Source: Acanthochlamys bracteata (lineage: Eukaryota; Streptophyta; Magnoliopsida; Pandanales; Velloziaceae). From it: a stretch of DNA of 64,000 bases. Location of the stretch: positions 6,082,535 through 6,146,534 of the forward strand of contig CM034138.1 of the NCBI GenBank assembly GCA_019914995.1. The letters run 5' to 3'. Below the pieces are notes generated by a model. The model saw nothing but the letters and a program-made list of their open reading frames with translations. It was not told the DNA's origin and made no database searches. The position numbers were made by a program, and so were the translations under genes. This document shows positions 37,802-48,700 of this stretch, piece after piece. Numbering within the stretch: position 1 is the stretch's first letter; each line of letters opens with the position of its first letter.

Positions 37802-38058
37802 GGGGCATTTGGAAATGCTTATAGCATAAACTTTTTTAAAATAAATAGTATTTTATCCTATTTTAATAAACAAATTTTACTATTTTGATCTTGAAAAATA
37901 AAAATAAGCAATAAGAAGATCTTATTATGCGAAATTTTTCTATATTTTCTAAAATTTTAAATAAATTCTGTAGAATATTGTAAAAAGTTTATTAAAAAAT
38001 ATAAAATAAAATATTGATATAAGAAATTTTCTGAATAAATATTGCCAAACAGCCCAAT
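37802..38058. mobile_element. MITE-like element, same dispersed family, copy 5 (reverse orientation)
   Basis: The termini GGGGCATTTGGAAATGC and GCCAAACAGCCC are imperfect inverted repeats. The core holds AAATAAAAATAAGCAATAAG, AGATCTTATTATGCGAAATT and TTTCTAAAATTTTAAATAAA, the reverse complement of the family pattern. Non-coding. Confidence 0.6.
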
Positions 38059-38767
38059 AAAAGATATGTTTTTTCTACAAACGTGACATTTTAGAAAATA
38101 ATTTGAAAACATAAATTATCTAAAATAAATTATTATATAAAAAGTTTCTCATAAATAATTTTTTGGTAAAAATAACATATTTTTAGACGCTCTGCTTAGA
38201 CAACAACAACCTTCATATTGACTATCCCGTGTCTTTTTGAAAGTTATTGAACCTAGTTACTAATTTTTCCACAAAAAATTTGTAAAACAAACAAAGGAGA
38301 TATTTGAGAATGATTAAAATAAGAGGTTTTCTAAAAACATGTTTTAAATTTTTTGAAAAATAAATTTGATTTTCTTGACCTTTAAAAATAATAATATTAT
38401 AATATAAAATTTACGTGTATAATTTATCTATATAATCTACACTTTTAAAAAAGACATGATTTTAAAGTATGAAAAGAAAATTTTTAATTTTGGGATAGAC
38501 ATCCCCGAAGTCAGGTTCACATAGGAGCTTTCATAAGTTAAATGTAAAAGAAAGAAACTCATGAAGAGCGGAAGGGAATATGGTCGGGGTATGTATCAGT
38601 TATCTTTAATTATTTTGTATTTACATATTACAGGTATAACTAGGACATTGCACAACCGCATATGTAAATTATTCTTATAATTTTGATGTAAAATATTAAT
38701 TAAGGTTGACTATTATAATTTTGATTTTACTTTTTGCGGGTGTATTAGTTCTTATTGATTTTTTCTA

Positions 38768-38996
38768 TGGGCGTGTTTATCTTGAGACAAACTTACTTTT
38801 ATGAAAGCGAGTTTGAAAAATTAAATTAAAAATATTTATAAGAATGAAGTTTTTATATTTATATTGTATTAAAAGTGAATTATAAATTTAAAATTTGAAA
38901 ATAAATTTTTGATAAAATTATTTTAAAATTGGTATTTATTTAGTATGAAAAGTGAGTTTGAAATAAATGAGTTTGGTTGGTTAGTAAACAAGCCCT
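38768..38996. mobile_element. MITE-like element of a second family
   Basis: The left terminus GGGCGTGTTTATC and the right terminus GTTAGTAAACAAGCCC form an inverted pair (GGGC(G/T)TGTTTA...). Subterminal GAGTTTG/CAAAC motifs and an AT-rich core lie between. The core lacks the AATGAGATC block that marks the other family. A weakly similar AT-rich stretch lies near 19015-19260. Non-coding. Confidence 0.45.
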
Positions 38997-40625
38997 ATAT
39001 ACTTTCCTTTTTTTTCTTTTCCCACATATTCTAGCTTGGTTAGTGTTACAACGGAAATATTTAGAAGTGATTATAAAGTATTTAAAAAAAATTTTAAAAG
39101 CGGATCTACTCTTTTTAGCAAAGAATAATAAAAATAAATAGAATCTTATAACATAAACTTTTTTATACTTTTTAAATAAAAAGATCTGTAAGATATTATA
39201 AAAAATTTATTGAAAAAAAATCTGAAGTAGAAGCACTTCCAAATATCTCCTAGACTTTTGTATTCATATTTTTATTTGTTCTTACTTTATACGAATCTTT
39301 CATTGAAGTCATAACCTTATTGTTAATAATATAATTAATTAATTAGTAGTCAATATTCAAATCTTTAAACATACTGGGTACTAAGAGTACATGTAAAAAC
39401 AAAATCTTCATCATTACAATGGAAGACGCAATCAATTTGATGTATTTTTTTAAAATCAAATTGGTCGTATTAATTAAAATCAAAATCTAAAGGTCTAGTT
39501 ACTATTCAGTTGTAGCAAATTAAACGTGATGTACAACCCATATCTTTCTCCCACCAAATGCAATCATAAGAATTATATTGATGATATCTTTGTTTGCAAA
39601 ACCAATGTCCAACATAATTCTTTTTATCGATAAGGACTTATTTCAGTTTCATCGGACTCAATTTTTTTGGCTAAATTTTGAATTCAAATCCATGTTTTTT
39701 TAGTTTATTCTGAACTCACCCAACTCTTCCATAACCTACTCACTTTGAATTCAGTTTCATCGAATTCAATTGTCTAAACTCATTTCCTACATGCTAAAGC
39801 ACGCCCTAAATATGTGATATAATGGGTCGTTCGGCTGTGTTGAAACTAAGCTTTTAGAGTAAAGCTGCTTCTAATGCTTTCAATGGCTATGAGTTTTTGC
39901 TGAAAAAAACAGCTTTATGCTGAAAAGTGCTTGGATATAAATTTTTACTATATTATACTATTTAATGCTGAAAGTTGAATGGGATGTTTAACAAAAGTTG
40001 TGATTATTTCTAAAGAACGTATATACTGACCAACATTTCCTTAGTTATATAATAATTGATATATTATTAATATTTTAAAATTCGTTTACATGCATTATTA
40101 AATTTTTAGATTTACTATGTTTATAACGTAATAAATTTATAATATTTTTATATTAATATTGATAAACAATAGTATAATATTATTTATAATTTTATAATAA
40201 TTTAAAGGTTGTGTGGATAAAAGAAATGTTGTGGTATCAATTTGACATTGAATATAATACTGCTTTGTATAGGTGATCAATTTGACATGTTGTGGTCATA
40301 CTAACATAGCATTAGAAATCTAGCTAACAAATATGAGGCACTGCATGATATCAAAATGCACAACATAGGCGAACACAATCTGTACCGATGAAATTCAGCA
40401 TTAAACATGGTTTATAAACATCGTATAGGAATTGGATCTCAAACTGCATAATATGTTCTCAATAACGAATAAACCTTTCAGCACAAAGAGTTAAAAATAA
40501 CAGCAGTATGAATATAAGAGGTTATCCAAACTCTTGCTTTAGCAACATTATAACATTAACTTTATAGAATTAGAAAACAACGCTCTTGCTTCCCTAAAAA
40601 CGCTAGCACAACACTAACAATCAAA
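38997..40625. other. AT-rich spacer with MITE remnants
   Basis: 39051-39252 resembles a worn, reverse-oriented member of the main MITE-like family: it contains AATAATAAAAATAAATAGAA, and its ends read GAAATATTTAGAAGTG and CACTTCCAAATATCTC. About 39833-40010 contains GGTCGTTCGGCTGTG followed by several AAAGC(T/A)GCTT and GCTGAAA repeats, again MITE-like, with no clear far end. No coding signal was seen on either strand. The end nearest 40625 may be the old 3' flank of the eL28 gene fragment. Confidence 0.4.
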
Positions 40626-41320
40626 CTACTTCCACTTTCTCGCTTGCATGTTCCTCTTCTTGGCACCAAATTCGGCAATCTTAAGGCTGCCATGCACAAC
40701 ACAATCTAATAAGAGCTGCCTTGGTCAGATCTTGCTTGTAGTATTTCTCATCAACCTATACAAGAAAGATGACCCAATTTTAGTAATGGAAAATAAGTAT
40801 CCATATATTTTATGCTTGCACTATGAAAATGTAAAGGGCATTTGTCCATGAACAACTACTAGGGTGCTTCTCCAATATACACAAATATAGTATTTGTTCT
40901 AATCACATAAAAACATAACAATACAGCCTCACTCTCACATAGAGCTACATGTAGTAAAACTTCTACCAGGACTGTGCGCTAAAATTACATGTCTAATAAT
41001 ATGCATAATCCTAGTCAAATTATCAAACTATAGGATTAATGGAAGTAAGAAACTTGCATCATGGATACAATTAAGGAGCATATATATATATATGGAAAAG
41101 TAACAGTACAATAAAGAAAAATGATTAAGAAGTGGGTTTTGTGAGATATTCTACCTAGTTTTCACAGCCTTGGCCATTTTTCTAAATTCCTTCTTTATGA
41201 CTGACTTGTTGTAAAGGATGTTGGTCTTGTTTTGCTCCTTTGTCTTGGTGTTAGAAAGCACAACAGACTGATCCTTGGACCCATCAGGCTGGATTGACAT
41301 TGTCTTCTTGTTTGCCAGCC
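40626..41320 (-). pseudogene. Fragment of a 60S ribosomal protein eL28 (RPL28) gene
   Basis: Two exon-like blocks remain. Block 41320-41155 encodes [27 protein letters not shown] and [15 protein letters not shown], a close match to the middle of plant ribosomal protein L28e. Block 40755-40626 encodes VDEKYYKQDLTKAALIRL, then in a shifted frame SLKIAEFGAKKRN, matching the L28e C-terminus. The intron and its AG acceptor are retained, so this is not a retrocopy. Decay is visible: a two-base loss between the parts of the last block, and a donor region at about 41155 that no longer keeps phase. The N-terminal exon was not found. The normal protein is about 143 residues and sits in the large ribosomal subunit; this copy cannot encode it. 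Confidence 0.8.
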
Positions 41321-42099
41321 CTGCTACAATTAACAATTACACCATACAACTTGTTCTATTCTCCTGATCATCACTCTTGAGTTTTCATTAGAGGGATAAA
41401 AAGAAAAGCAAATTCATTAAGTCACATCTTGATGGCAGATACAACAGTTGGCACTATACGAATCCTATACTCATAACAAAATGTAACATATAAAAATAGA
41501 ATTACATAGTTGTATCTCCTCCAAAGATCCCAACAAAAACTTATAAAAATATCCAACAACAGAAAATACTTTAGTCCTTATATGATGTTGGCATATTAGG
41601 TGGCTACCTTTGAAAAAAAAAGATTATAGATGGTCTACATTGAATCACACAACCAACTAAGAATAATACAATACAATCAAATTATACATTATAATAAAAT
41701 AATCATATTTGTTTCACAGAAGGTGAAAGTGTTAGCCTTAGAGATTCGTGTATTAGCTCTTGCTCTCCAAATAACATTACAATATGAGAACCATGACAGT
41801 CAAGTAGCCAAATAACATAACGTCAAATATGAATTAGATACAACCAGTAAGCACAACTTAGTTCATCTAGAGCTAGACTAAAATAAAATAGAAGACTATT
41901 CGATCCAAATTCAACATAAGAGTTCATTGAATATCTAAAATTCATAACTTAGAACAGAAAATCACATAAGCATATAATAATTTCACTACATACAAAGAAT
42001 ATAGAAATTACTATGATAAAATAGACATTACATAAACAAACTTTATTTTTTCTAAAAAATGTAACATAATTCTCATAGAATCAGTGTATATCATCAGAG

Positions 42100-42301
42100 A
42101 ACAAAAAAGTCGATCAATGTGGTAGACTGCCTTGACGAGATGGCCAAGCTTTGCCACGGGAATTCATGAGTCTTCCTAATTTTCTTCGCCACGGCGACAA
42201 CCACCATGCCTGCCAAGACCACTATCACCACGACCATCGCATCCACCACGATCACCACCACGGCCACCAAATCCACGATCACCGCCGTCAAGTTCCGCTA
42301 T
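42100..42301 (-). pseudogene. Fragment of a 40S ribosomal protein uS5 (RPS2) gene, N-terminal part
   Basis: The frame from 42301 reads IAELDGGDRGFGGRGGDRGG, then more Gly/Arg repeats ending RRGEEN, then stops; beyond them the same frame gives IPVAKLGHLVKA. This follows the plant ribosomal protein S2 start, where MAE and an RGG-rich tail precede EEEKWVPVTKLGRLVK. The expected ATG is ATA, and two stops (TAG, TGA) interrupt the frame before the conserved VTKLGRLVK segment. The stretch upstream on the minus strand (42302-42420) is pyrimidine-rich like a leader. Similarity ends soon after LVK, so only the first tenth or so of the gene is present. Confidence 0.7.
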
Positions 42302-42786
42302 AACTGGTTGAGAGAATATATTATGATTTGGTTGTAGTGAAAAAGAGAAAATGAGTGTGTGGGGGAAGAATAAATTAGAGTTCCAACAACAATACTGACG
42401 AGCTTGATTCGACATCAAGGAAGAAACTGTGAACAGATCGTGGTAGGGAGAACATGCCGAAGAAAGAAAATAGAAAGCGTCGGAGAAGCAAATCGCTGTT
42501 GTGGGAGAAGGATCACGGCTGCGAGAGAGAGAGAGAGACTGAGTGCGAGGAGAGAAATGAAAAAAATGAACGAACGAACGAGCTGGTGTGGGTGTGGTAG
42601 AAGGTATATATACCTCTGTAATTTAGCAAACTAATAACGGATAAATACGTTATTTTTAATGTCCTTACAATAAGCCACCGCGCGGCTTTATAGTGAAAGC
42701 ACCTTCGTTTTTCAGGTATTCAAAGCCTCTATAAGCGGCTTTAAATAAAGCTTGCCAAGCGCTATAAACACCATAAAATACTTACC
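42302..42786. other. Region upstream of the RPS2 fragment, GA-rich
   Basis: About 42400-42600 is purine-rich on the plus strand and carries a GAGAGA tract near 42521-42537; it could be the decayed leader and promoter of the minus-strand RPS2 fragment. A TATATATA string lies at about 42605-42612. No coding match was recognised. A short repeated CGCGGCTTTATA / GCGGCTTTAAA motif near 42679-42750 may be transposon edge sequence. Confidence 0.4.
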
Positions 42787-43036
42787 GCGCGTTTGGGAGC
42801 ACGTTTCAAACGCTGCTTTTTAACTTTTTCCTATTTTACGTTTTTCAATATATATTTTATAAGTATTTAGAAAATTTATTTTAAATTTTAAATAGTGTAG
42901 AAAAATTTTACGTAATGAGATCTTTTTATTGTATATTTTTATTATTTTTTGGAAATAAAAAAAATAAAGTTTGTTTTTCAAGAAGGACAAAAATACCTCC
43001 TATTTTAGAAAAGCTCTATTTCATAAACAATCCCAA
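42787..43036. mobile_element. MITE-like element, same dispersed family, copy 6 (left arm of fold-back pair)
   Basis: It begins GCGCGTTTGGGAGC and ends AAACAATCCCAAA, so its own termini are imperfect inverted repeats. The core has the best-preserved family block, acgtaatgagatcttttta at about 42911-42929. Copy 7 lies only about 30 bases away in the opposite orientation. Confidence 0.65.
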
Positions 43037-43070
43037 AAAGCCAAAGGCCAATATCTTCCGATTTTAAGGT

Positions 43071-43327
43071 ATGTTTGGGATTGTTTATAAAACAGAGCTT
43101 TTTTGAAATGGGAGATATTTTTATTTTTTTTTTGAAAAATAAATTCTATTTTTTTACTTCTAAAAAAATAATAAAAATATGCAATAAAAGATCTCAATTA
43201 TGTAAAATTTTTCTACACTACCTAAATTTTTAAATAAATTTTCTAAATACTTATGAAATATGTATTGAAAAATATAAAATAGAAAAAAATTGAAAAGCAG
43301 TGTTTGGAATGCAATTCCAAATGCACT
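43071..43327. mobile_element. MITE-like element, same dispersed family, copy 7 (right arm of fold-back pair)
   Basis: It begins ATGTTTGGGATTG and ends ATTCCAAATGCAC. The core is the reverse complement of copy 6: AATAATAAAAATATGCAATA, then AAAGATCTCAATTATGTAAA. Together with copy 6 it makes a large imperfect inverted repeat of about 540 bases in total. Confidence 0.65.
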
Positions 43328-44384
43328 CTGACCTTGAATATAAGCACCACTGTAGGGGATTATCTAAATTAACGATTTCATAGAGTACTTTGGCACCATA
43401 CCCTTAAACTTCAATCTTTAAAATCTCAAATAAAAGTAATCAGTGTAATGTCTTCAATGCATTACAATATTTCTTCTCTATATACCATGCCAAGAAAGCA
43501 ACGTACAAGTTTCCTCAGGCCTATAAAGCACAGATACGTTGTGTAGCACAAGAAGCAAGTTAACAGCAATGTTTATATCTTCTTTCATTCCTCAAGTTAA
43601 CTTATTAAGCAACTACCTGTAAAGAAGCCACCCGAAATTCTACAATGCAACAGAGGCATGACTTCAAAATCACTCAGAGTTGGATCCATCGACATAGACA
43701 ACATTGAAAACAAAGTACCCTACATAGAGCCTCTAACAGTCCAAATTTGATTGCCAGAAGTTCGGCTTGATACTGCAGAGCTGGAAGCAGCTCCTACTAG
43801 ACAAACTCACCCATTTGCAAATGAACTGCAAACGTTTACACTCCATGCGCACATAGCATCTGTGCGAACTAGATGTTCATGGAAGAAATTGTGATTCAGT
43901 TCATCTCCTACCAAAAATTATTAAGAAAGCAACTTTAGTAAATGGACCAATCAACTCGGTTATGGAGCAGAGAGAAGTTGGATACACTAATCATCTCAGT
44001 AATGAATAGTGAGGCAACAAGAATGCACTACGTTGTAACCAGTCTGAATACTGTTAGAAATTTCTCATTACAGGTTCACCAGTACACTAGGCCCCAATGT
44101 TTGTTAGCCCAAGAAAATTGATTACATTAATTAAGCATTTCACAACTGCAAACCATGTCTGACTGGTGTAGGATTAGGAATGTTGGATGTTGAGTTTGAA
44201 ACAAATCGAGTGGTTCAAGCCCTCGCAAAGAATTTACCATTCAGCAGTACATATAAAGAGACTAACTAGCCACCGAAGTCGGTAATAAACTACATCAACT
44301 CTGAAAAAATGCAGCAACTCACTAGAAGGAATTACAGCGAGATGATAAGTAGTTCCATCATTCAAGTATGTCTACAGGCGTATC
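43328..44384. other. Spacer, probably the decayed 3' flank of the kinase fragment
   Basis: The base composition is less extreme than in the surrounding MITEs. No protein similarity was recognised on either strand. It may hold remains of the 3' end of the minus-strand MAP kinase kinase fragment, but nothing specific can be assigned. Confidence 0.35.
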
Positions 44385-45505
44385 TAAGCTACAGAATTCC
44401 AAGATTGATATCCCTGTCCTTCAAGCTTTTTGATGAATGGATGGTTCTGAAGCCAGACGAAAGACACGAGAGAAGTCAAAGTTCTACATAATTTTCAAAT
44501 GAGATGATTAAATCATAGCAACAGACCTATGACCAGAATGCTCAAGAGTGATGACCATTTCTGAGGATCCTTTCCGTATGCTGAAAAAGAATAGAAAGTT
44601 ATACTGTATAGTAATTCAGTAGTTTACAAAACACTTAAACAATCCCTACAGGAATTACATCCCAATCCACACCGAACTAATAGAGGTGTAAGTCATGACT
44701 GCCAGCAAGTGTTCTAACAAGAATGTGGAAGGAAGTTCAGCAAATCTCTGGTGAAAACTGATCTGAAGGAGCAGAAGGTGCAGGTTGATCTTCAATAATC
44801 TCCTGAAACTCATAAAAGCTCCAGGCCTGCTTTTATGTATGAAAAAAATTACATATAGCACACTCAAGTATCACCAAGCCCGGACTCCAGAGTTTTGTAG
44901 TTAAATTAATGAGCTTCCACTAATGTGCTCAGGCTGACAAAGGATGAGAATAACAATACCATACTACGAGCATTTAATTTATTCATTGCAGTAGTACTAA
45001 CATAACGACATTCAAACAGATAAAACAAGTAACAACAGAGTTTTGGCTTAGTGGGAAAGAAGCAATGTATCGACGTATAACTATAGGTTCCTACAAACTA
45101 TCTCGCTGGGTATTGTTTTGCAAGCACAGCACTTACTCCAAAATCAGTGATCTTTACTTCACCTTTGCGTTTTACCAACAAAATTTATGGCTTTATGTCC
45201 ATGAGGATTGCACGTCTCTCGAGATGCAAATACACCAATCCTTAGAGGACCTGAATAAAAACCAGAAAGAAAAAGAAAAGAAAAGTACTGAGCAAAGAAA
45301 CGAGTGCTAAATAAGATATCAATCACAAAAAACAAGAGTATTCTTTCCTGCTTGCAAAGAACTGCCAGATATGGCTCAAGAATTGTGCTAACTTGCTTGA
45401 TGACATCAGCAAGAGTCCAAGATCCATGAAGTCCAACATAAGAGATATGACTCCATTGTGATAAAAAGAATGGTAACAAACAACAACATTGGATGTTGTG
45501 ATGCT
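44385..45505 (-). pseudogene. Fragment of a MAP kinase kinase gene, MKK6 type
   Basis: Read from 45505 downwards, the pieces follow the plant MKK6 kinase domain in order: VVVCYHSFYHNGVISLMLDF; LADVIKQVSTILEPYLAVLC (about 45420-45350); GLVYLHLERR and KGEVKITDFGVSAVLA (about 45250-45135); [20 protein letters not shown] with QFSPEIC (about 44820-44735); and NHPFIKK (about 44450-44425). Introns remain between blocks, so it is not a retrocopy. Stops, frame slips and losses are plain: the catalytic-loop HRDIKPSN segment reads as LMDIKP followed by a stop, so the catalytic HRD is gone, and the N-lobe with the P-loop and the activation-segment block before SFYEF were not found. A functional MKK6 of about 356 residues acts in the MAP-kinase cascade that controls cytokinesis; this copy cannot. 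Confidence 0.8.
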
Positions 45506-45791
45506 TGGTTTATTTTTATATCTTTCACTATTTGTGATGCAGCACGTGTCGAGCTGTTATACAATTTTAGTTATATTAAGAGACTTATCATAATAAATTT
45601 TAATATTTTATTAGAATTAAAATTATTTAGAGTTTTAGTATACAAAAGTATAAGTAATAATAAATGCTAGTGTTTTATTAGATTTAAAACTATTTAAATT
45701 TGAGGTTATATTTTACTAGGAATCTTATAGTTATGAGTCTTTTATATGTATGTAAGCATGATTGTGAGGAAGAGATTTGGAGTTTAATAAA

Positions 45792-48700
45792 TGTTAGATC
45801 TCCTCTAAAATTAACTCAAGAGAGGAGGAGTGAATTGAGTTAATAAATAAAAATTTTCGTGAAGTTTAATAATCTTACATACAGCAGGCTTATAACCGGC
45901 TGAGTTAGTTATGTAATCTGCAGACAGAAAGTGTAGAATGTTTGCTGATTTAAGTAAAGAAGATAGTACTCAAAGTATTTAACGTGGTTCGGCAAAATCT
46001 CTTTGCCTACATCTACGGACGCTCTATTACCAAAGCCAAAGCTTCATTAAACCTTTAATAAGCTACATATACACCAAGAGTAAAGTGCTTCACCAAGCAC
46101 ATTTACTCTTACCGAGTTTCTTCACCAAGACAACCCCTCACAGCCTACTGGGTACCACTACCCCTCTGGCTGATATGCTAGCTCTATTACAAGGTTTAAA
46201 AACTTTCACCAAGCTCCACCTGAGCTTCTTTATCAAGTGCCCGCAGCACATCTGTCACAAAGTCAGTAAGTAGTTACAAGAAAGTAAATAGAAGTTGAGC
46301 ACAGGATCTATCTTATGATGGTTGAGTGTTCACGGAGTTTTTCTAATGAGATGATCAGGAAGGTTGCTGAGAGAGATATCTTCAGTGTGATCAGCACTAG
46401 AGTTTCAATTGCTTGAGTGATAACGTTGTAGATCTGTTGAGTTCTTGTATATCTTTGTTCGTTTTCTACTCTCTCACTTTTCTCTATTGTTCTGTCTCCC
46501 TTCTTATAGAATTTCATCTCTATGCAGGACGATTTTTCCGTTGAAGAAGATTGTCGTTGGCGCCCTTTTGCATTTGTAAACTTTCAGGCAAGAGAGGGAG
46601 CAGTTTGTTCAGCGGTTAATCAACCGATTTCACAATTGCTTTCGGCTATTTTTGTGCAATATCTTCATGGCATTAAATGCAGTGTAAAGAACTTTGAATT
46701 TACCCGCCAGTGATTGTGAACTTGATTTAGCTAAGTTGTTGTCCGAAAATATGAGAGCTGAGTTGGCTTGTCCAAATTAAATGCATCCCAAATTAACTGC
46801 TTTGGATTTGTTTGACTTTTCAGTCTCGACTTGATTAGTCAAACTCAGTTGGATAATTTGCTTTCTTTCCTTGATCATTGAGCTTTCCCGTTTTGTGAAG
46901 GGGATAAATTTTTGCTCTTTTTGGATCTTGTATCTGATTTGCTTCAGTTGTGGATCTTGTATCTGATTTGCTTCAGTGAGTTGTAAGTCCAAAAGATAAA
47001 GTTTTGTTGTTAAACCAATACTCTGTTATGGGTGATATAGAGAAGTCTTCGTATGCTTCAGCAGTTAAGCAGCTGACTGTAGTGTGACTATGGGATCCTC
47101 TGTTCTGTATGTTGTTTGATTTATAGTAGCATAGGAGTTGACTGCTTAATGACTGTTATTGTTTGTCGTAAGTAAAATAATCTTGATTTGTCTAATTCTG
47201 CTGAACTTGATTTTAAGTTATTAGTCCAATATAAATCATAATTCTTAATTCATTGTTATCATCAAAATTAACTTGATAGTTCCAATAATCTCTCTCTTTT
47301 TGATGATGACAAACTAATTAAAAATTATTGATTTATATTTTCAAAAACAATCAGATTTTTGGTTTTACCCTTGGTTACCTGTGCATAGCTCCCCCTCAAC
47401 TTGTGCATCTATTTTGTTTACCTGTGTGTTGCTCCTCCTTAATTTGGGCCATCATATTTGTATGCTATAATGCAATAATTCTCCTGATTTTTCTCCCCCT
47501 TTGTCATCTCAAAAAAGTGAAGTTGTACCAGTAATATAACACAACTAAAATCTTAGCATTGAAAACACAGTCAGTATAAGTAAGGATAATCAAAATGTCA
47601 TAACAAGAAGTTTAAACAACCAAACAGACATCCAAACATAACTAAGGATAAAATGAACGTCTTAACATAGACATTAAAAGCAGTAACAAGTAAACAAATT
47701 AAGCTTAATTAAAGTTTAACTAAATATTTTTGCGTATGGAGGATGACCTACAACCAGGGGGTCGAGGATGTTGATGTTTAGATTTGGCAGCAGAGGATTA
47801 GGGAAGAATCACAACATCATCATCTAAAAAGGCTTGGGAGCTAGAGACAAATTTGTGAGCCCTTCGTTTTAAATTTTTGCGTTTGAGAGGTAGGCTGGGG
47901 ATGTTTGAGTGTGATGATGGAGGGTCAGAGGAAGGAGGTTGTGTGGTGAGAGGATCACAATGTGCTTCTGTTGGAGCTGCTTGAGACAAGGAATCATCTT
48001 GCAGGGTTCTAGAGCTACATAGACAGTTATGGACAGTGGCTCATTTTCATGATCCATTTCTTCTGAGGCTGCTTGGACAGTGCATTCAGTGGGTGACTCC
48101 TTATTCATAGGATGCTCAGTGGCAGTCTCAGGAGTTGCAGATTCTCATTTCTGCTTGTGTATATCTGTGGAGGATCTGAATTAGGTGCATCGTCCCCTGT
48201 ATGCTCTTAAGCTTGTGCACTTTCTGTGTTGGTGTCCTCTTGTGCAGTTCTGGTTGTAGAGTGCTCTGGCTGATAGATAGCATCCTTGAGTTGTTCAAAG
48301 GTAACATTGAGCTTCCTGCTTTCCTTGGTTTGCTCCAGGATTGCATTGTGGATGTTGGTGAGGCATTCTGTCAGAGGAGCCAGGGCTGCATGTGTATTGG
48401 TCAGAGAATCTGCTTGAGTGTCCTTGGATTTCCTTTCTGCCTCTGTAATTCCCCTTAAGAATTTTGCATCCAGCTTAAACATCTTCTTCACTTGTAGTGA
48501 CCCCATGGGCACTGTCTCAAGGCTGCATACTCTACAGATGATATGGGGATATCGAAAGTGCTTGCTTCCAGATTTAGATACTCTAATCATGTGTTGTAGC
48601 ATCACCTCACAGAGTTTAGTGGGAAGTTTCTTTACTAACCTCCACAACAAGAATGCATCATAGGTGGTGATGATATTGCGACTGCCAGATCGAGGGACTA

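Noticed and set aside
42404-42634. Arg/Glu-rich open frame on the plus strand opposite the RPS2 fragment leader
   Set aside because: The composition is explained by a GA-rich leader-like region and a GA microsatellite.
46915-46985. Short tandem duplication with the unit GATCTTGTATCTGATTTGC
   Set aside because: It occurs in both LTRs of the Copia-type fossil (again near 49630-49680), so it is an old LTR feature and not a separate element or CRISPR-like array.
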